DNA of 64,000 nt from Aquamicrobium zhengzhouense (GTDB lineage Bacteria; Pseudomonadota; Alphaproteobacteria; Rhizobiales; Rhizobiaceae), in contig NZ_JADGMQ010000009.1 in the NCBI RefSeq assembly GCF_016124105.1, positions 62,001-126,000 on the forward strand. The letters are read 5' to 3'. This document shows positions 39,181 to 47,827 of this stretch, in pieces. Under the pieces are notes generated by a model. It had not been told where the DNA came from. It saw only the letters and a list, made by a program, of their open reading frames with translations, and ran no database searches. The translations under genes were made by a program, and so were the position numbers. Numbering within the stretch: the stretch's first letter is position 1; every line of letters begins with the position of its first letter.

Positions 39181-40329
39181 ATGCGTCGCCTGATTCTTCC
39201 TTTCTCACACTACCTGCGAGCTCTCTGCCCGGGCGCCGCAGTGCCTGTACGCGAAGGTGTTCGCGCTTCTTTCGGAGCGCTGCTCGGCATCGCCGCAACC
39301 GTCATCGTTGCGATGCTCATATCGCAGGATTTGTGGCTCGCGGTTTACCTCGTCGCCCCGTTTGGTTCGAGCTCGGTGCTCTTGTATGCGGCGCCGAACA
39401 GCCCGCTCGCTCAGCCGTGGCCGGCGATTGTCGGCAACACGGTCTCAGCATTGGCAGCCATCGCAGTCTGCATGATGGTGCCTGTTCCGGTCTTCAACGT
39501 CCCGCTATCGGTGGCTGCAGCAATACTTGCCATGGCCCTCTGCCGGGCGATGCATCCGCCAGGCGGCGCGGTAGCGATGATGGTGGCGATCGGCGCCGAG
39601 ACGATTGTACCGCTTGGGTTTGGCTTCGCGTTCGTTCCTGTTGCGCTGGGGACTGCGGTGCTGGTTGTTGTGGCCGCGATGTACGCGCCACTGACCGGGC
39701 GACGGTACCCCCTGCGCCAGTTCAATGAGCCGAACGCAAAGGGCACGCTTGATCCTGCGCCCGAGGAGCGTCTCGGATTGAGCGAGGATGAGCTTGCGGG
39801 AATACTGGCTAGATACAAGCAATCGCTCAACCTGGGCGTTGAGGATCTCGCGCGCTTGATCGGAGCTGCAGAGTTGCAGGCGGCCAGTCACCGAGTTTCA
39901 CCACAGACTGCCGCAGACATTATGTCGCGAGATCTGGTGACAGTGTCGCCCGACGCGCCCCTTCAAGACGTGGCGTCGCTCTTCATTCAGTACGGGTTCA
40001 CTTCATTGCCGGTGGTCGAAAACGGTAAATATGAAGGCGTCATCTTCCAGTTGGACCTGATTGAAGGATCATTGGGCGGCAGACGCCCACAAGGTGCGCG
40101 ACGGCTGCTGCCCAACTGGGCGCAACGACGGTCCGCCCGCAGGGCGAGGGACATCATGAAGAGGCCCAAAGCGGCACAGTCAGATACACGCCTGGCCGCC
40201 TTGTTGCCGATCCTTGCATCGCACCGAGCCGATGCGGTGCCAGTCCTTGATGACGGACAGATTGTTGGGATCGTGACGCAGACGGATCTGATCTCTGCGC
40301 TGGCACGTCAAAGCCTGCGTGCGGCTTGA
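39181..40329 (+). CDS. HPP-family membrane protein with two CBS domains
   Basis: The 382-residue protein has an HPP membrane domain of four to five helices (about 20-165) containing the family's 'CRAMHPPGGAVAMMVA' stretch near 122, followed by a linker and two CBS domains (about 240-300 and 318-380; 'ADIMSRDLVTVSPDAPLQDV' and 'DIMKRPKAAQSDTRL'). CBS pairs usually bind adenine nucleotides. HPP proteins are linked to nitrite or other anion transport in some organisms, without firm evidence here. Monocistronic. Confidence 0.85.
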   Translation: MRRLILPFSHYLRALCPGAAVPVREGVRASFGALLGIAATVIVAMLISQDLWLAVYLVAPFGSSSVLLYAAPNSPLAQPWPAIVGNTVSALAAIAVCMMVPVPVFNVPLSVAAAILAMALCRAMHPPGGAVAMMVAIGAETIVPLGFGFAFVPVALGTAVLVVVAAMYAPLTGRRYPLRQFNEPNAKGTLDPAPEERLGLSEDELAGILARYKQSLNLGVEDLARLIGAAELQAASHRVSPQTAADIMSRDLVTVSPDAPLQDVASLFIQYGFTSLPVVENGKYEGVIFQLDLIEGSLGGRRPQGARRLLPNWAQRRSARRARDIMKRPKAAQSDTRLAALLPILASHRADAVPVLDDGQIVGIVTQTDLISALARQSLRAA

Positions 40330-40330
40330 C

Positions 40331-40507
40331 TTATCCCTCGGCTTTCATCGTCCGGGCGAGCTCAAACAGCTTCCCGCGGTCCGTCCCATGCTTGGTAACG
40401 AGCTCCTTGGCTTGCAGCGGAGAAAGGTCGGTGGCCTCTACGAGTTCGCGGACAAGAGCTTCATGCTCTGAATCCGGATGCATCCATTCGTTGTGATCGT
40501 TGGTCAT
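40331..40507 (-). CDS. Small DUF3606-like protein
   Basis: GAAAGGA sits seven bases before the ATG at 40507, giving 58 residues. The core 'LSPLQAKELVTKHGTDRGKL' followed by 'ELARTMKAEG' is a short helix-turn-helix-like motif seen in small rhizobial proteins of the DUF3606 kind. Function unknown. Longer in-frame readings upstream have no ribosome site. Confidence 0.55.
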   Translation of the reverse strand: MTNDHNEWMHPDSEHEALVRELVEATDLSPLQAKELVTKHGTDRGKLFELARTMKAEG

Positions 40508-40580
40508 AACGCATCCTTTCTTCGCGTTGAACATTGGCCTTCTTCGCGTCGAACAAGGGTAAGTCGCGGCTGTTCCAAGA

Positions 40581-40736
40581 TCACGGTCGCGGTGCATCGA
40601 TTGGAACCGGCACTATGGTCTTCGAGCTGTCGTCCGACATCCCGACATAAAACGCGGTGATGATTGTGAGGGCTATGATGCCGACCACTGCGGCGGTGCC
40701 GATGTTCTTGCGGATTCTCGATTTTCCGTGCTCCAT
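40581..40736 (-). CDS. Small single-span membrane protein
   Basis: A 51-residue reading frame with a basic N-terminus (MEHGKSRIRKN), one hydrophobic helix (about 12-33) and an acidic, proline-rich tail. This positive-inside layout looks selected. There is no good ribosome site, and no family is recognised. It lies between the DUF3606-like gene and the fasciclin gene, all on the minus strand. Confidence 0.45.
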   Translation of the reverse strand: MEHGKSRIRKNIGTAAVVGIIALTIITAFYVGMSDDSSKTIVPVPIDAPRP

Positions 40737-40787
40737 CTGCAGGTAACGCGGTTGTTACGCCGGTGTTCCGTCTTGCTCTTTCAAAGA

Positions 40788-40823
40788 GGGGAGGGGCTAT
40801 GGCGAAGGCCCCTCCCCTCCCCT
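40788..40823 (-). terminator. Terminator of the fasciclin gene
   Basis: A perfect 10-bp stem GGGGAGGGGC / GCCCCTCCCC is separated by ten bases. On the minus strand it follows the fasciclin stop codon at once and is followed by a short TCTTT tail. Confidence 0.7.
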
Positions 40824-40833
40824 GACTATTCGA

Positions 40834-41316
40834 CTAGCCTTCAGGCGGGAGGATCACCTGGTCGATGACGTGAATCACCCCGTTGCTTGCGGCGACGTCG
40901 GTTGCCGTGACAGACGCATCATTAACTCTCACAGAATTGCCGTCGACCTGAATCTCGATGGTCTCTCCGTTGACTGTCTTTGCTTCATCGAGGCTGACAA
41001 CATCGGCGGCCATCACCTTCCCGGGCACGAGGTGATAGGTAAGGATTGCTGCAAGCTTTTCCTTGTTTTCAGGCCGGAGTAGTTCCTCGACCGTTCCTGC
41101 TGGAAGTTTTGCAAAGGCTGCATCAGTCGGGGCAAAGACGGTGAAGGGCCCCTCCCCTTTCAGGGTCTGAACGAGACCAGCTGCATCAAGCGCTGCTGCA
41201 AGAGTGGTGAACTCACCTGCGGCGACCGCAGTATCGACGATATCCTTATCCTGGGCGTGAGCGGGAATTGCGATAGCGATCAGGCCTGCGGCGAGAGCAA
41301 ACGTCATTCTCATCAT
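40834..41316 (-). CDS. Secreted fasciclin-domain (FAS1) protein
   Basis: GAGGAG five bases before the ATG at 41316 gives a 160-residue protein with a Sec signal peptide (cleavage after AHA near 20) and one FAS1 domain. Marks: '[17 protein letters not shown]' near 40, '[17 protein letters not shown]' near 58 (FAS1 box H1), and '[14 protein letters not shown]' at the end (box H2). FAS1 domains mediate adhesion; single-domain bacterial forms are periplasmic or secreted. Divergent from the XRE-cupin gene across 157 bases. Confidence 0.92.
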   Translation of the reverse strand: MMRMTFALAAGLIAIAIPAHAQDKDIVDTAVAAGEFTTLAAALDAAGLVQTLKGEGPFTVFAPTDAAFAKLPAGTVEELLRPENKEKLAAILTYHLVPGKVMAADVVSLDEAKTVNGETIEIQVDGNSVRVNDASVTATDVAASNGVIHVIDQVILPPEG

Positions 41317-41473
41317 TTTTCTCCTCGTTCCTCGTCGGAATTTTTTTCCGACATCTTTCATGTGGCGCAAACAATTTCTACTGCTACTCAATATTTCGTG
41401 AGATGAAAGCAGTTTCTCTTGAAAGGAAAAACAGCGTCGCCCTATATTCCTCTTGAGAAAAGGAGTTGGCTTT

Positions 41474-42052
41474 GTGCTTTCGGATACACTGACGACGGAG
41501 CTCGAGCGGTATCAGATCGGGCCGCGAATCCGGGCCATGCGGCTCAAAAAGAAGATGGGTCTCGTCCAATTGGGCGAGCACACCGGGATGTCGCCGGCCA
41601 TGCTTTCGAAGATTGAGCGCGGTCAACTGTTTCCCACGTTGCCGACACTGTTACGGATCGCGCTGGTGTTCGGGGTCGAATTGAACCATTTCTTCTCGCG
41701 CGGCGGACCACGCGTTGCCATCACGAGGCGGAAGGATCGGCTGCGGCTGCCTATCCCCGCTGGCTCTACTGAGCCTAGCTATCTGTTCGAAAGCATCAAT
41801 TTCCCCCTGCCCGACAGGAAGCTGGAATCCTACGTGGCGGTATTTCCGGTTGATGCGAGTGCGTCGGAGCCGCATCAGCATGGCAGCGAGGAGATGCTGT
41901 ACGTGCTGAGCGGCGTTTTGACTGTCCGCATCGAGGAGGAAGCGCACATCTTGGAAGAAGGGGATGCGATCGCCTTTGATTCCAGTTTGCCGCATTCTTA
42001 TGAGGCGAGTGGTGCGGATATCTGCTCGGTGCTTGTCGTGACGGTCAACTGA
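41474..42052 (+). CDS. XRE-family regulator with C-terminal cupin domain
   Basis: The GTG at 41474 follows AAGGAG at nine bases, giving 192 residues. Residues 15-75 form a Cro/CI-type helix-turn-helix ('[20 protein letters not shown]'), and 110-190 a small cupin barrel ('[20 protein letters not shown]', '[19 protein letters not shown]') that binds a small ligand. This is the common PuuR-like layout for control of amine or amino-acid metabolism. Its own target may be the neighbouring fasciclin gene or itself. The ATG-rich alternative upstream (TTG 41453) would place the ribosome site inside the gene. Confidence 0.9.
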   Translation: MLSDTLTTELERYQIGPRIRAMRLKKKMGLVQLGEHTGMSPAMLSKIERGQLFPTLPTLLRIALVFGVELNHFFSRGGPRVAITRRKDRLRLPIPAGSTEPSYLFESINFPLPDRKLESYVAVFPVDASASEPHQHGSEEMLYVLSGVLTVRIEEEAHILEEGDAIAFDSSLPHSYEASGADICSVLVVTVN

Positions 42053-42113
42053 TCTGGGAACATCCCTCGCTTTGTCCAGTTCTGCATGTACTTAGGTTGA
42101 AAGGACCAGAGCA

Positions 42114-42614
42114 ATGACCAGTGATGATGCTGATCGTGTTTGGGAGTTGATGCGCAAGATCGGCTTTTGCATTCTGTCCACAAAGGATGGTGAAGATATA
42201 CGATCGCGCCCCATGGCAGCGCACGTGGACCGGGATGAAAATGCCATATATTTCCTAACTGACGTTCGCAGCCACAAGGACGACGAGATCGATGCCTCCG
42301 CGCATGTGGGGCTCGCCTTTGCGGACACCAGCGATCAGAAATACGTTGCATTGACCGGTACTGCAGTCGTGTCGAACGACCGTGCCAAGGTGAATGAATT
42401 GTGGTCAACGCCCGCCAAAGCCTGGTGGGATGACTCTGACGATCCGAACATCCGGGTTCTCAAGGTTTCCCCGAAGGATGCGCAATATTGGGATAGTCCC
42501 GGTACCGTATCCAGCTACATCACGATGATCGCTGCGGCGGTTGGCGCAGGGCGACCGGACCTCGGTGACAATGCCAAAGTTAAGCTTGGGGCCGGCTGGC
42601 TGAGGCAGCCGTGA
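42114..42614 (+). CDS. Pyridoxamine 5'-phosphate oxidase-fold general stress protein
   Basis: A 166-residue protein with the split-barrel flavin-binding fold of the general stress protein 26 group: 'IGFCILSTKDGEDIRSRPM' (15-33), 'IYFLTDVRSHKDDEID' near 45 and 'YVALTGTAVVSNDRAKV' near 80. Such proteins bind FMN or F420-like cofactors weakly; the physiological reaction is unknown. It lies between the XRE-cupin gene and a sensor kinase, all on the plus strand, but gaps of 60-90 bases suggest separate control. Confidence 0.82.
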   Translation: MTSDDADRVWELMRKIGFCILSTKDGEDIRSRPMAAHVDRDENAIYFLTDVRSHKDDEIDASAHVGLAFADTSDQKYVALTGTAVVSNDRAKVNELWSTPAKAWWDDSDDPNIRVLKVSPKDAQYWDSPGTVSSYITMIAAAVGAGRPDLGDNAKVKLGAGWLRQP

Positions 42615-42703
42615 CGGTTTCATAGATGACGAGGAACCTGCGAGACAGCCGGAATTTTTCGCGGTAATTTCTCCCTGCCCGTTTAAGGCAAGGAGGGGTA
42701 TAA

Positions 42704-44260
42704 TTGGCGCAGCTCTCGCAGGGACGCCAGAGGAAGACGAGGTGGGCTAGCCTGATTGCTGCTCCTTTCGCAGCTATTTGGCTTGCCGTGATCATGCTGC
42801 TTGGGATCTCTGTCCTGGGCATTCTGATGATCTGGCAGAACTATAATGGCGCCATTAGCCTCAGCGAGGCGCGCGCACAATCATCAGCTCAAGTTGTAGC
42901 GGCTCATATGGAATGGGTGATGGAAGCCAGCGACCAGGCGCTTCGGCGCATCGACGCCACGATCGATGCTGCGCCCATTCGTGCGACGCCGGGAGCTATC
43001 GCCAACATCCGCGAGGCGGTGGCTGATCTGCCGGATAATTTTCAGTATTCAGTCTATGACGAGAATGGCCAGTTGCGCATGTCGAGTGTGCCCGAAGCCA
43101 TTGGGATCGATGTCTCTGATCGGGAGTATTTCCGGCAGTTGCGCGATGGAGATGCCATCGTTATCTCCCCTCAATTGGAAGAGCGGCTTAGCGGCGAGCA
43201 GGTGTTCGTCGTCGCGAGGCGGATCATGCGAAACTCGCAGTTTCACGGGGCGGCAAGTATTGCAATCCCGACCCGTACTATGTCCGAATATTGGTCTCTC
43301 ATGGAATTGGGGCCGGGATCCTCTGTTGCGATCGTGCGGCCCGACGGATGGATTGTCGCGCGATATCCGCAGCTGCCGGAAGCGATGAATATTTCATCGT
43401 CGCTGCTTTTTTCGAAGGTGCACGACAGTCCTGGTGGCTTCTACCACAGCGCTTCAGCCGTAACCGATCGCATGCCAAGGATTGCGGGGTATCGAGTTGT
43501 AAAAAACTGGCCGATGATCGCGACGACGGGGATCGCGCGCGTGGAGGCGCTCCGGCTTTTCTGGTCAAGCTTGCGCAGTGGGCTTGCTGTTGGACTACCT
43601 ATGATCGGGCTGCTGGTACTGGGGGTGGGCTGGATTGTGCATCTGCTTCGTGCTGATGCCAAACGTAACCGGCAACTGGTGCAAGCCCTTGAACATAATG
43701 AGTTTTTGCTGCGCGAAATTCATCATCGTGTGAAGAACAATCTTCAGGCAGTTTCCTCCCTTATTCGTCTTCAGCCTATGCCACAGGACAGCAAGGATGA
43801 TCTTACTCGTCGCATTGGTGCGATGGTTGCGGTGCATGAGCAGATCTACGGCTCCGATCAATTCGACCGGTTGGACCTTGCCCCATATTTCGAACGGCTC
43901 GTTAGCGATGTTGTGGCTGGTTTCCCAGGGGAGGTTGATGTCGAGACGTCCTTTGAGCCGCTGGTGATTGCACGCGATCGCGCCCTGCCCTTGGGCCTGT
44001 TTTTGAACGAAGTTGTCTCCAATGCGTTCAAACATGCCTTCAAAGAGGCGAGCCGCGGCTTGCTCAAGGTGACGCTCGCAGCGGAAGGTGGAAGAGCCCG
44101 TCTTAGCGTCATCGATAACGGACGTGGGTACGATTTCTCGTCGGGCCGAAAGGGGATGGGCAGCCGGTTGATTGAGGCATTCGCGGCCCAGGTTGGGGGA
44201 GATCTGGAGATCGTCTCGGAGCGGGGCACTGCCGTAAGCCTCACATTCGCCGCAGGATGA
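42704..44260 (+). CDS. Membrane sensor histidine kinase (HisKA_2/HWE type) with Cache domain
   Basis: AGGAGG seven bases before the TTG at 42704 supports that start; 518 residues. Two membrane helices (about 15-42 and 285-312) flank a periplasmic Cache-type sensor (about 45-283; 'DVSDREYFRQLRDGDAIVI'). The phospho-acceptor box 'REIHHRVKNNLQAVSSLI' near 340 and an ATPase domain with 'LNEVVSNAFKHAF' near 435 and 'GRKGMGSRLIEAF' near 485 are those of the HisKA_2/HWE family, common in alphaproteobacterial general-stress signalling. No response regulator adjoins, so it is an orphan kinase. Confidence 0.9.
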   Translation: MAQLSQGRQRKTRWASLIAAPFAAIWLAVIMLLGISVLGILMIWQNYNGAISLSEARAQSSAQVVAAHMEWVMEASDQALRRIDATIDAAPIRATPGAIANIREAVADLPDNFQYSVYDENGQLRMSSVPEAIGIDVSDREYFRQLRDGDAIVISPQLEERLSGEQVFVVARRIMRNSQFHGAASIAIPTRTMSEYWSLMELGPGSSVAIVRPDGWIVARYPQLPEAMNISSSLLFSKVHDSPGGFYHSASAVTDRMPRIAGYRVVKNWPMIATTGIARVEALRLFWSSLRSGLAVGLPMIGLLVLGVGWIVHLLRADAKRNRQLVQALEHNEFLLREIHHRVKNNLQAVSSLIRLQPMPQDSKDDLTRRIGAMVAVHEQIYGSDQFDRLDLAPYFERLVSDVVAGFPGEVDVETSFEPLVIARDRALPLGLFLNEVVSNAFKHAFKEASRGLLKVTLAAEGGRARLSVIDNGRGYDFSSGRKGMGSRLIEAFAAQVGGDLEIVSERGTAVSLTFAAG

Positions 44261-44371
44261 TGGTGCGCGGGCGACGAGCGAGAGGTGACCGCCCTGCCCC
44301 TACTGCTCTTGAAACTGCGCAATTGGCGGATTAGCTCCGTTCCGGGGGGTGGAATGTCTTAGCTTCGGCTG

Positions 44372-44387
44372 GTTGTACGCGTACAAC
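44372..44387. promoter_or_regulatory. Candidate parS (partition) site 1
   Basis: GTTGTACGCGTACAAC is a perfect 16-bp palindrome. It matches the repABC centromere pattern GTT-N4-GC-N4-AAC as I remember it. A nearly identical site stands at 46464, just before repA. RepB (ParB) should bind it. It lies between the sensor kinase and htpG. Confidence 0.8.
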
Positions 44388-44498
44388 ATCATGGGCCGCA
44401 GCGGTCGAACCCAAACCCCACTTATTATCAATGCTGACAGTCTGATCGCGGCGGCTGCCCTTGGCATCCCGCCAATCAAGATAGATCCAGGTGTGTGA

Positions 44499-46388
44499 AT
44501 GACCAGTGATACGATCGCTCCCGAAACGCTCTCTTTCGAAGCTGATGTCGCACGTCTCCTTCATATGATGGTTCATTCCGTCTATTCGGACCGCGACGTG
44601 TTCTTGCGCGAGCTGATTTCAAACGCTGCCGACGCATGCGAAAAGCTCCGCTACGAGGCGATTACCCGCCCTGAACTGCTTGCCGATGGAAAGGCGCTTT
44701 GCATCACCGTTACAGCGGATGCTGAACGCAAGAGGCTGACTATCGAGGACAACGGCATTGGTATGAGCCGGGAAGATCTCGTGGAAGCACTCGGCACGAT
44801 CGCACGTTCGGGAACCCGAGCATTCATGGAGCGCATTGAGGCCGCAAAAGCGGGTGAGGGTGCTGAGCTCATCGGGCAGTTTGGTGTCGGCTTTTATTCT
44901 GCGTTTATGGTTGCGGAGAAGGTCGAGGTTTTCTCTCGCGCGGCTGGCGGCGAGGGCTCATGGCGATGGTCATCGGACGGCAAGGGCGCCTACGAAATCG
45001 GCCAAGCTCTCTCTGACGAAACTCCCGCCCGCGGCACTCGCGTTGTCCTTCACTTAATGGACGATGCCGAAAACTACGCCCAGTCCTACACACTGGAGAA
45101 GTTGATCAAGGAACAGTCCGGACATGTCGCGGTCCCCGTTTATCTTGTAGAGAAGCCTGGCGGTGAGGCGCGTCAGATTGCAGACGGGACTGCGCTATGG
45201 ACGCGATCAAAGGGCGAAATCAAGTCCGAGGAATATACGGAATTCTACCGCGGGATTTCCGGTGATTTTGACGAGCCGGCTGCGATTGTTCACTACCGCG
45301 CTGAGGGGCGTCAGGAATACAGCGCCCTTGCATATGTTCCGGGTTCGCGTCCGTTCGACCTTTTTGATCCGGATCGTACCGGCCGCTTCCGCCTCTATGT
45401 TCGTCGGGTTTTCATTACGGACGAGGCGGATATTCTGCCAAGGTATCTTCGCTTCGTGCGCGGCCTGGTTGATTCAGCGGACCTGCCCCTGAACTTGTCA
45501 CGCGAGATGATACAGGAAAGCCCCCTTCTCGCGGCCATCAGGAAAGGCGTCACGAACAGGATCCTGGGCGACTTGGAGAAGCTTGCCGAAAACGACGGCG
45601 ACGCGTTCATCAAGATCTGGGAGAGTTTCGGCGTCGTCCTCAAGGAAGGCATTTACGAGGACTGGGAGCGCAAGGAACAGCTGCTGAAGCTCGCGCGCTT
45701 CCACAGCACTGCGGGTGACGAGTGGCGCAGCCTCTCCGACTACACCGGCGCCATGAAGGTTGGTCAGAAGGCGATCTACTATATCAGTGGAGACGACCGC
45801 GCTAGGTTGGAAGCGTCGCCGCAGCTGGAAGGTTTTCGTGCACGCGGGGTGGAGGTGTTGCTGCTAACTGACCCGGTCGACAGCTTCTGGGTCACCAGCG
45901 TATCCGAGTTTGAAGGCAAGACCTTCAAATCCGTAACGCAGGGTGGCAGCGACCTGCCCGACATCCCACTTACAGACAACACCGAGGATAAAGTCGAAGA
46001 GGAGACGTCCGGGGAGGTCAACGCATTTATCTCGTTCATCAAGTCGACCTTGGGCGATGCGGTGAGCGATGTCCGAGCGTCAGACCGGTTGACCGAAAGC
46101 GCCGTGTGTCTGGTTGCGCCGGACCATGGACCCGACCGACAGATTGAACGTTTGTTAAGCGCAGCGGGCCGGCTTGAGACGGTGACAAAGCCCATTCTTG
46201 AGATCAATCCCCGCAATACGCGCATCGTGGCCCTTGCGGCAAAGGGAGATGACGACCCGGCATTTCGTGAGGACGTCGCGCATCTCCTTTATGACGAAGC
46301 GCGAGTTTTGGATGGCGATAAGCCAGTGGACCCTTTCGCGTTTTCTGAAAGGCTCGCGCGCATTGTGGAACGCGGACTTGGCGGCTGA
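44499..46388 (+). CDS. htpG: HtpG, Hsp90-family chaperone
   Basis: A 629-residue ATP-dependent chaperone of normal length. N-terminal GHKL ATPase domain with 'FLRELISNAADACEKLRY' (catalytic Glu and Asn near 35), 'IEDNGIGMSRE' near 85 and 'IGQFGVGFYSAFMVA' near 128; middle domain with 'RVFITDEADILPRYLRF' and 'PLNLSREMIQES' near 335; C-terminal dimerisation domain from about 500. It lies between the two candidate parS sites, directly upstream of repABC. No sigma-32-type promoter could be identified with confidence. Confidence 0.97.
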   Translation: MTSDTIAPETLSFEADVARLLHMMVHSVYSDRDVFLRELISNAADACEKLRYEAITRPELLADGKALCITVTADAERKRLTIEDNGIGMSREDLVEALGTIARSGTRAFMERIEAAKAGEGAELIGQFGVGFYSAFMVAEKVEVFSRAAGGEGSWRWSSDGKGAYEIGQALSDETPARGTRVVLHLMDDAENYAQSYTLEKLIKEQSGHVAVPVYLVEKPGGEARQIADGTALWTRSKGEIKSEEYTEFYRGISGDFDEPAAIVHYRAEGRQEYSALAYVPGSRPFDLFDPDRTGRFRLYVRRVFITDEADILPRYLRFVRGLVDSADLPLNLSREMIQESPLLAAIRKGVTNRILGDLEKLAENDGDAFIKIWESFGVVLKEGIYEDWERKEQLLKLARFHSTAGDEWRSLSDYTGAMKVGQKAIYYISGDDRARLEASPQLEGFRARGVEVLLLTDPVDSFWVTSVSEFEGKTFKSVTQGGSDLPDIPLTDNTEDKVEEETSGEVNAFISFIKSTLGDAVSDVRASDRLTESAVCLVAPDHGPDRQIERLLSAAGRLETVTKPILEINPRNTRIVALAAKGDDDPAFREDVAHLLYDEARVLDGDKPVDPFAFSERLARIVERGLGG

Positions 46389-46415
46389 GGGCTCATCGCC
46401 TGCCAAAGTATATGG

Positions 46416-46440
46416 AGCCGGCGGCAATGCTGCCGGCTTT
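46416..46440 (+). terminator. Terminator after htpG
   Basis: A 7-bp stem AGCCGGC / GCCGGCT around a nine-base loop, followed by TTTCAATTT. Moderate strength. It isolates htpG from the rep module. Confidence 0.65.
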
Positions 46441-46463
46441 CAATTTCGGGGTAGGGCAGGGGC

Positions 46464-46479
46464 GTTGTACGCGTACAAT
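46464..46479. promoter_or_regulatory. Candidate parS (partition) site 2
   Basis: GTTGTACGCGTACAAT differs from site 1 only in the last base and keeps a 14-bp perfect palindrome. It stands 150 bases before repA, a place where repABC plasmids often carry parS or the RepA/RepB operator. Confidence 0.75.
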
Positions 46480-46520
46480 CATTTAGCCGCGCAAACGACT
46501 GTCCCCAGGGCAGAATCGGC

Positions 46521-46537
46521 GTTAACTTTCCGTTAAC
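46521..46537. promoter_or_regulatory. Repeat pair in the repA promoter region, possible operator
   Basis: Two GTTAAC palindromes start 11 bases apart, about one turn of the helix, and the block reads CGTTAAC again at its centre. It lies between parS site 2 and the repA start. RepA with RepB is known to repress the repABC promoter, so this is a fair operator candidate. Confidence 0.4.
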
Positions 46538-46628
46538 GAAAAAGGGTTTGCCCCGGCGCGAGAATCATCGCATCTTCATCTGCGCATTTTGAAGAAATAT
46601 CGCAAAAAAAGCGCGGATCGAAGGTGGC

Positions 46629-47825
46629 ATGTTGGATATGACAAATTTCGCGGAGGCTTCACCGCCAAATCTGCGGAAGATGATTGCGTCGGATGCGGCC
46701 GAGCTCTCGCGCCAGCTCCAGGCGCACCAACAGCGCATCTTCCCCCCGACCGCCCAAAAGAGCATTCGTCTCTTCACGCCCAGCGAAGCTGCCAGCTTTA
46801 TCGGAATCCACGAAGGGTATCTCCGCCAGATCGCAGCAGAAGGTCACGGCCCGCAGCCACAGCCAAATGGGCGCCGTCTCTATTCCGTCGATGACATCAA
46901 CAATATCCGCCACGTCCTCGATGAGGGCGGGATGCGCAAATATGTTCGCCACCGGAGCCCGGGTGAAAAGCTGCAAGTCATCTCGGTGATGAACTTCAAG
47001 GGTGGCAGCGCAAAGACGACGACATCCGCGCACCTTGCGCAGTATCTTGCTCTGCGTGGCTATCGGGTTCTGGCTATCGATCTCGACCCGCAGGCAAGTC
47101 TGTCCGCAATGTTCGGGCATCAACCGGAACTCGATGTGAGTTCGGGTGACACGCTCTATGGCGCGTTGCGCTATGGCCCGCAGCGTCGGCACATCACCGA
47201 AATCGTGCGCTCGACATACACGCCGGGTCTCCATGTCATTCCGGGCAATCTCGAACTCCAGGAATTTGAGCACGAGACAGCCAAGGTCCTGGCTGACCGC
47301 GCGCAGGAAACGATTTTCTTCAGCAGACTTGGCGAGGCGCTTTCCGCAATTGAAAGTGCCTACGACATCGTTGTTATCGACTGCCCACCGCAGCTTGGCT
47401 TCCTGACCTTGTCAGCCCTATGCGCGGCGACCGCGGTTCTCATCACCGTTCATCCGCAGATGCTGGACGTGATGTCGATGTCACAGTTCCTGCACATGAC
47501 GTCGGATCTTCTGGCCGTCGTTGAAGATGCTGGAGGCGACACTGATTATGACTGGATGCGTTATCTTGTCACTCGGTACGAGCCGAATGACGGACCGCAA
47601 AGCCAGATGGCCGGCTTCATGCGATCGATCTTCGGCAATCGCGTTCTGGAAAATCCAATGCTTAAGTCGACCGCCATTTCAGATGCCGGGCTGACGAAGC
47701 AGACGCTTTATGAGGTGGAGCGCTCACAATTCACACGCGGAACGTATGACCGCGCTCTGGAGTCACTGACAAAGGTCAACGAGGAGATCGAAGACCTGGT
47801 CCGCAAGACCTGGAAACGGAAGTAG
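46629..47825 (+). CDS. repA: RepA, ParA-type partition ATPase of the repABC module
   Basis: A 398-residue protein, the usual length for RepA. An N-terminal DNA-binding region (about 45-105; 'LFTPSEAASFIGIHEGYLR') precedes a ParA ATPase with the deviant Walker A 'KGGSAKTTTSAHLAQYL' near 125, the A-prime aspartate in 'AIDLDPQASLSAMFG' near 155, and Walker B 'VVIDCPPQLGFLTLSA' near 250. It segregates the replicon with RepB and parS and represses the operon. The start may be ATG 46629 or ATG 46638; GGTGG at 46623 favours the second slightly. It leads to repB after two bases. Confidence 0.96.
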   Translation: MLDMTNFAEASPPNLRKMIASDAAELSRQLQAHQQRIFPPTAQKSIRLFTPSEAASFIGIHEGYLRQIAAEGHGPQPQPNGRRLYSVDDINNIRHVLDEGGMRKYVRHRSPGEKLQVISVMNFKGGSAKTTTSAHLAQYLALRGYRVLAIDLDPQASLSAMFGHQPELDVSSGDTLYGALRYGPQRRHITEIVRSTYTPGLHVIPGNLELQEFEHETAKVLADRAQETIFFSRLGEALSAIESAYDIVVIDCPPQLGFLTLSALCAATAVLITVHPQMLDVMSMSQFLHMTSDLLAVVEDAGGDTDYDWMRYLVTRYEPNDGPQSQMAGFMRSIFGNRVLENPMLKSTAISDAGLTKQTLYEVERSQFTRGTYDRALESLTKVNEEIEDLVRKTWKRK

Positions 47826-47827
47826 GT

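Noticed and set aside
44391-44498. 35-codon plus-strand frame ending directly before htpG (possible leader peptide)
   Set aside because: Its stop is adjacent to the htpG ATG, which is suggestive, but it has no ribosome site and no attenuation-type hairpin; too weak to list.
44331-44576. Minus-strand frame of 81 codons between the kinase and htpG
   Set aside because: It overlaps the htpG start and the parS palindrome, has no ribosome site and no family resemblance.
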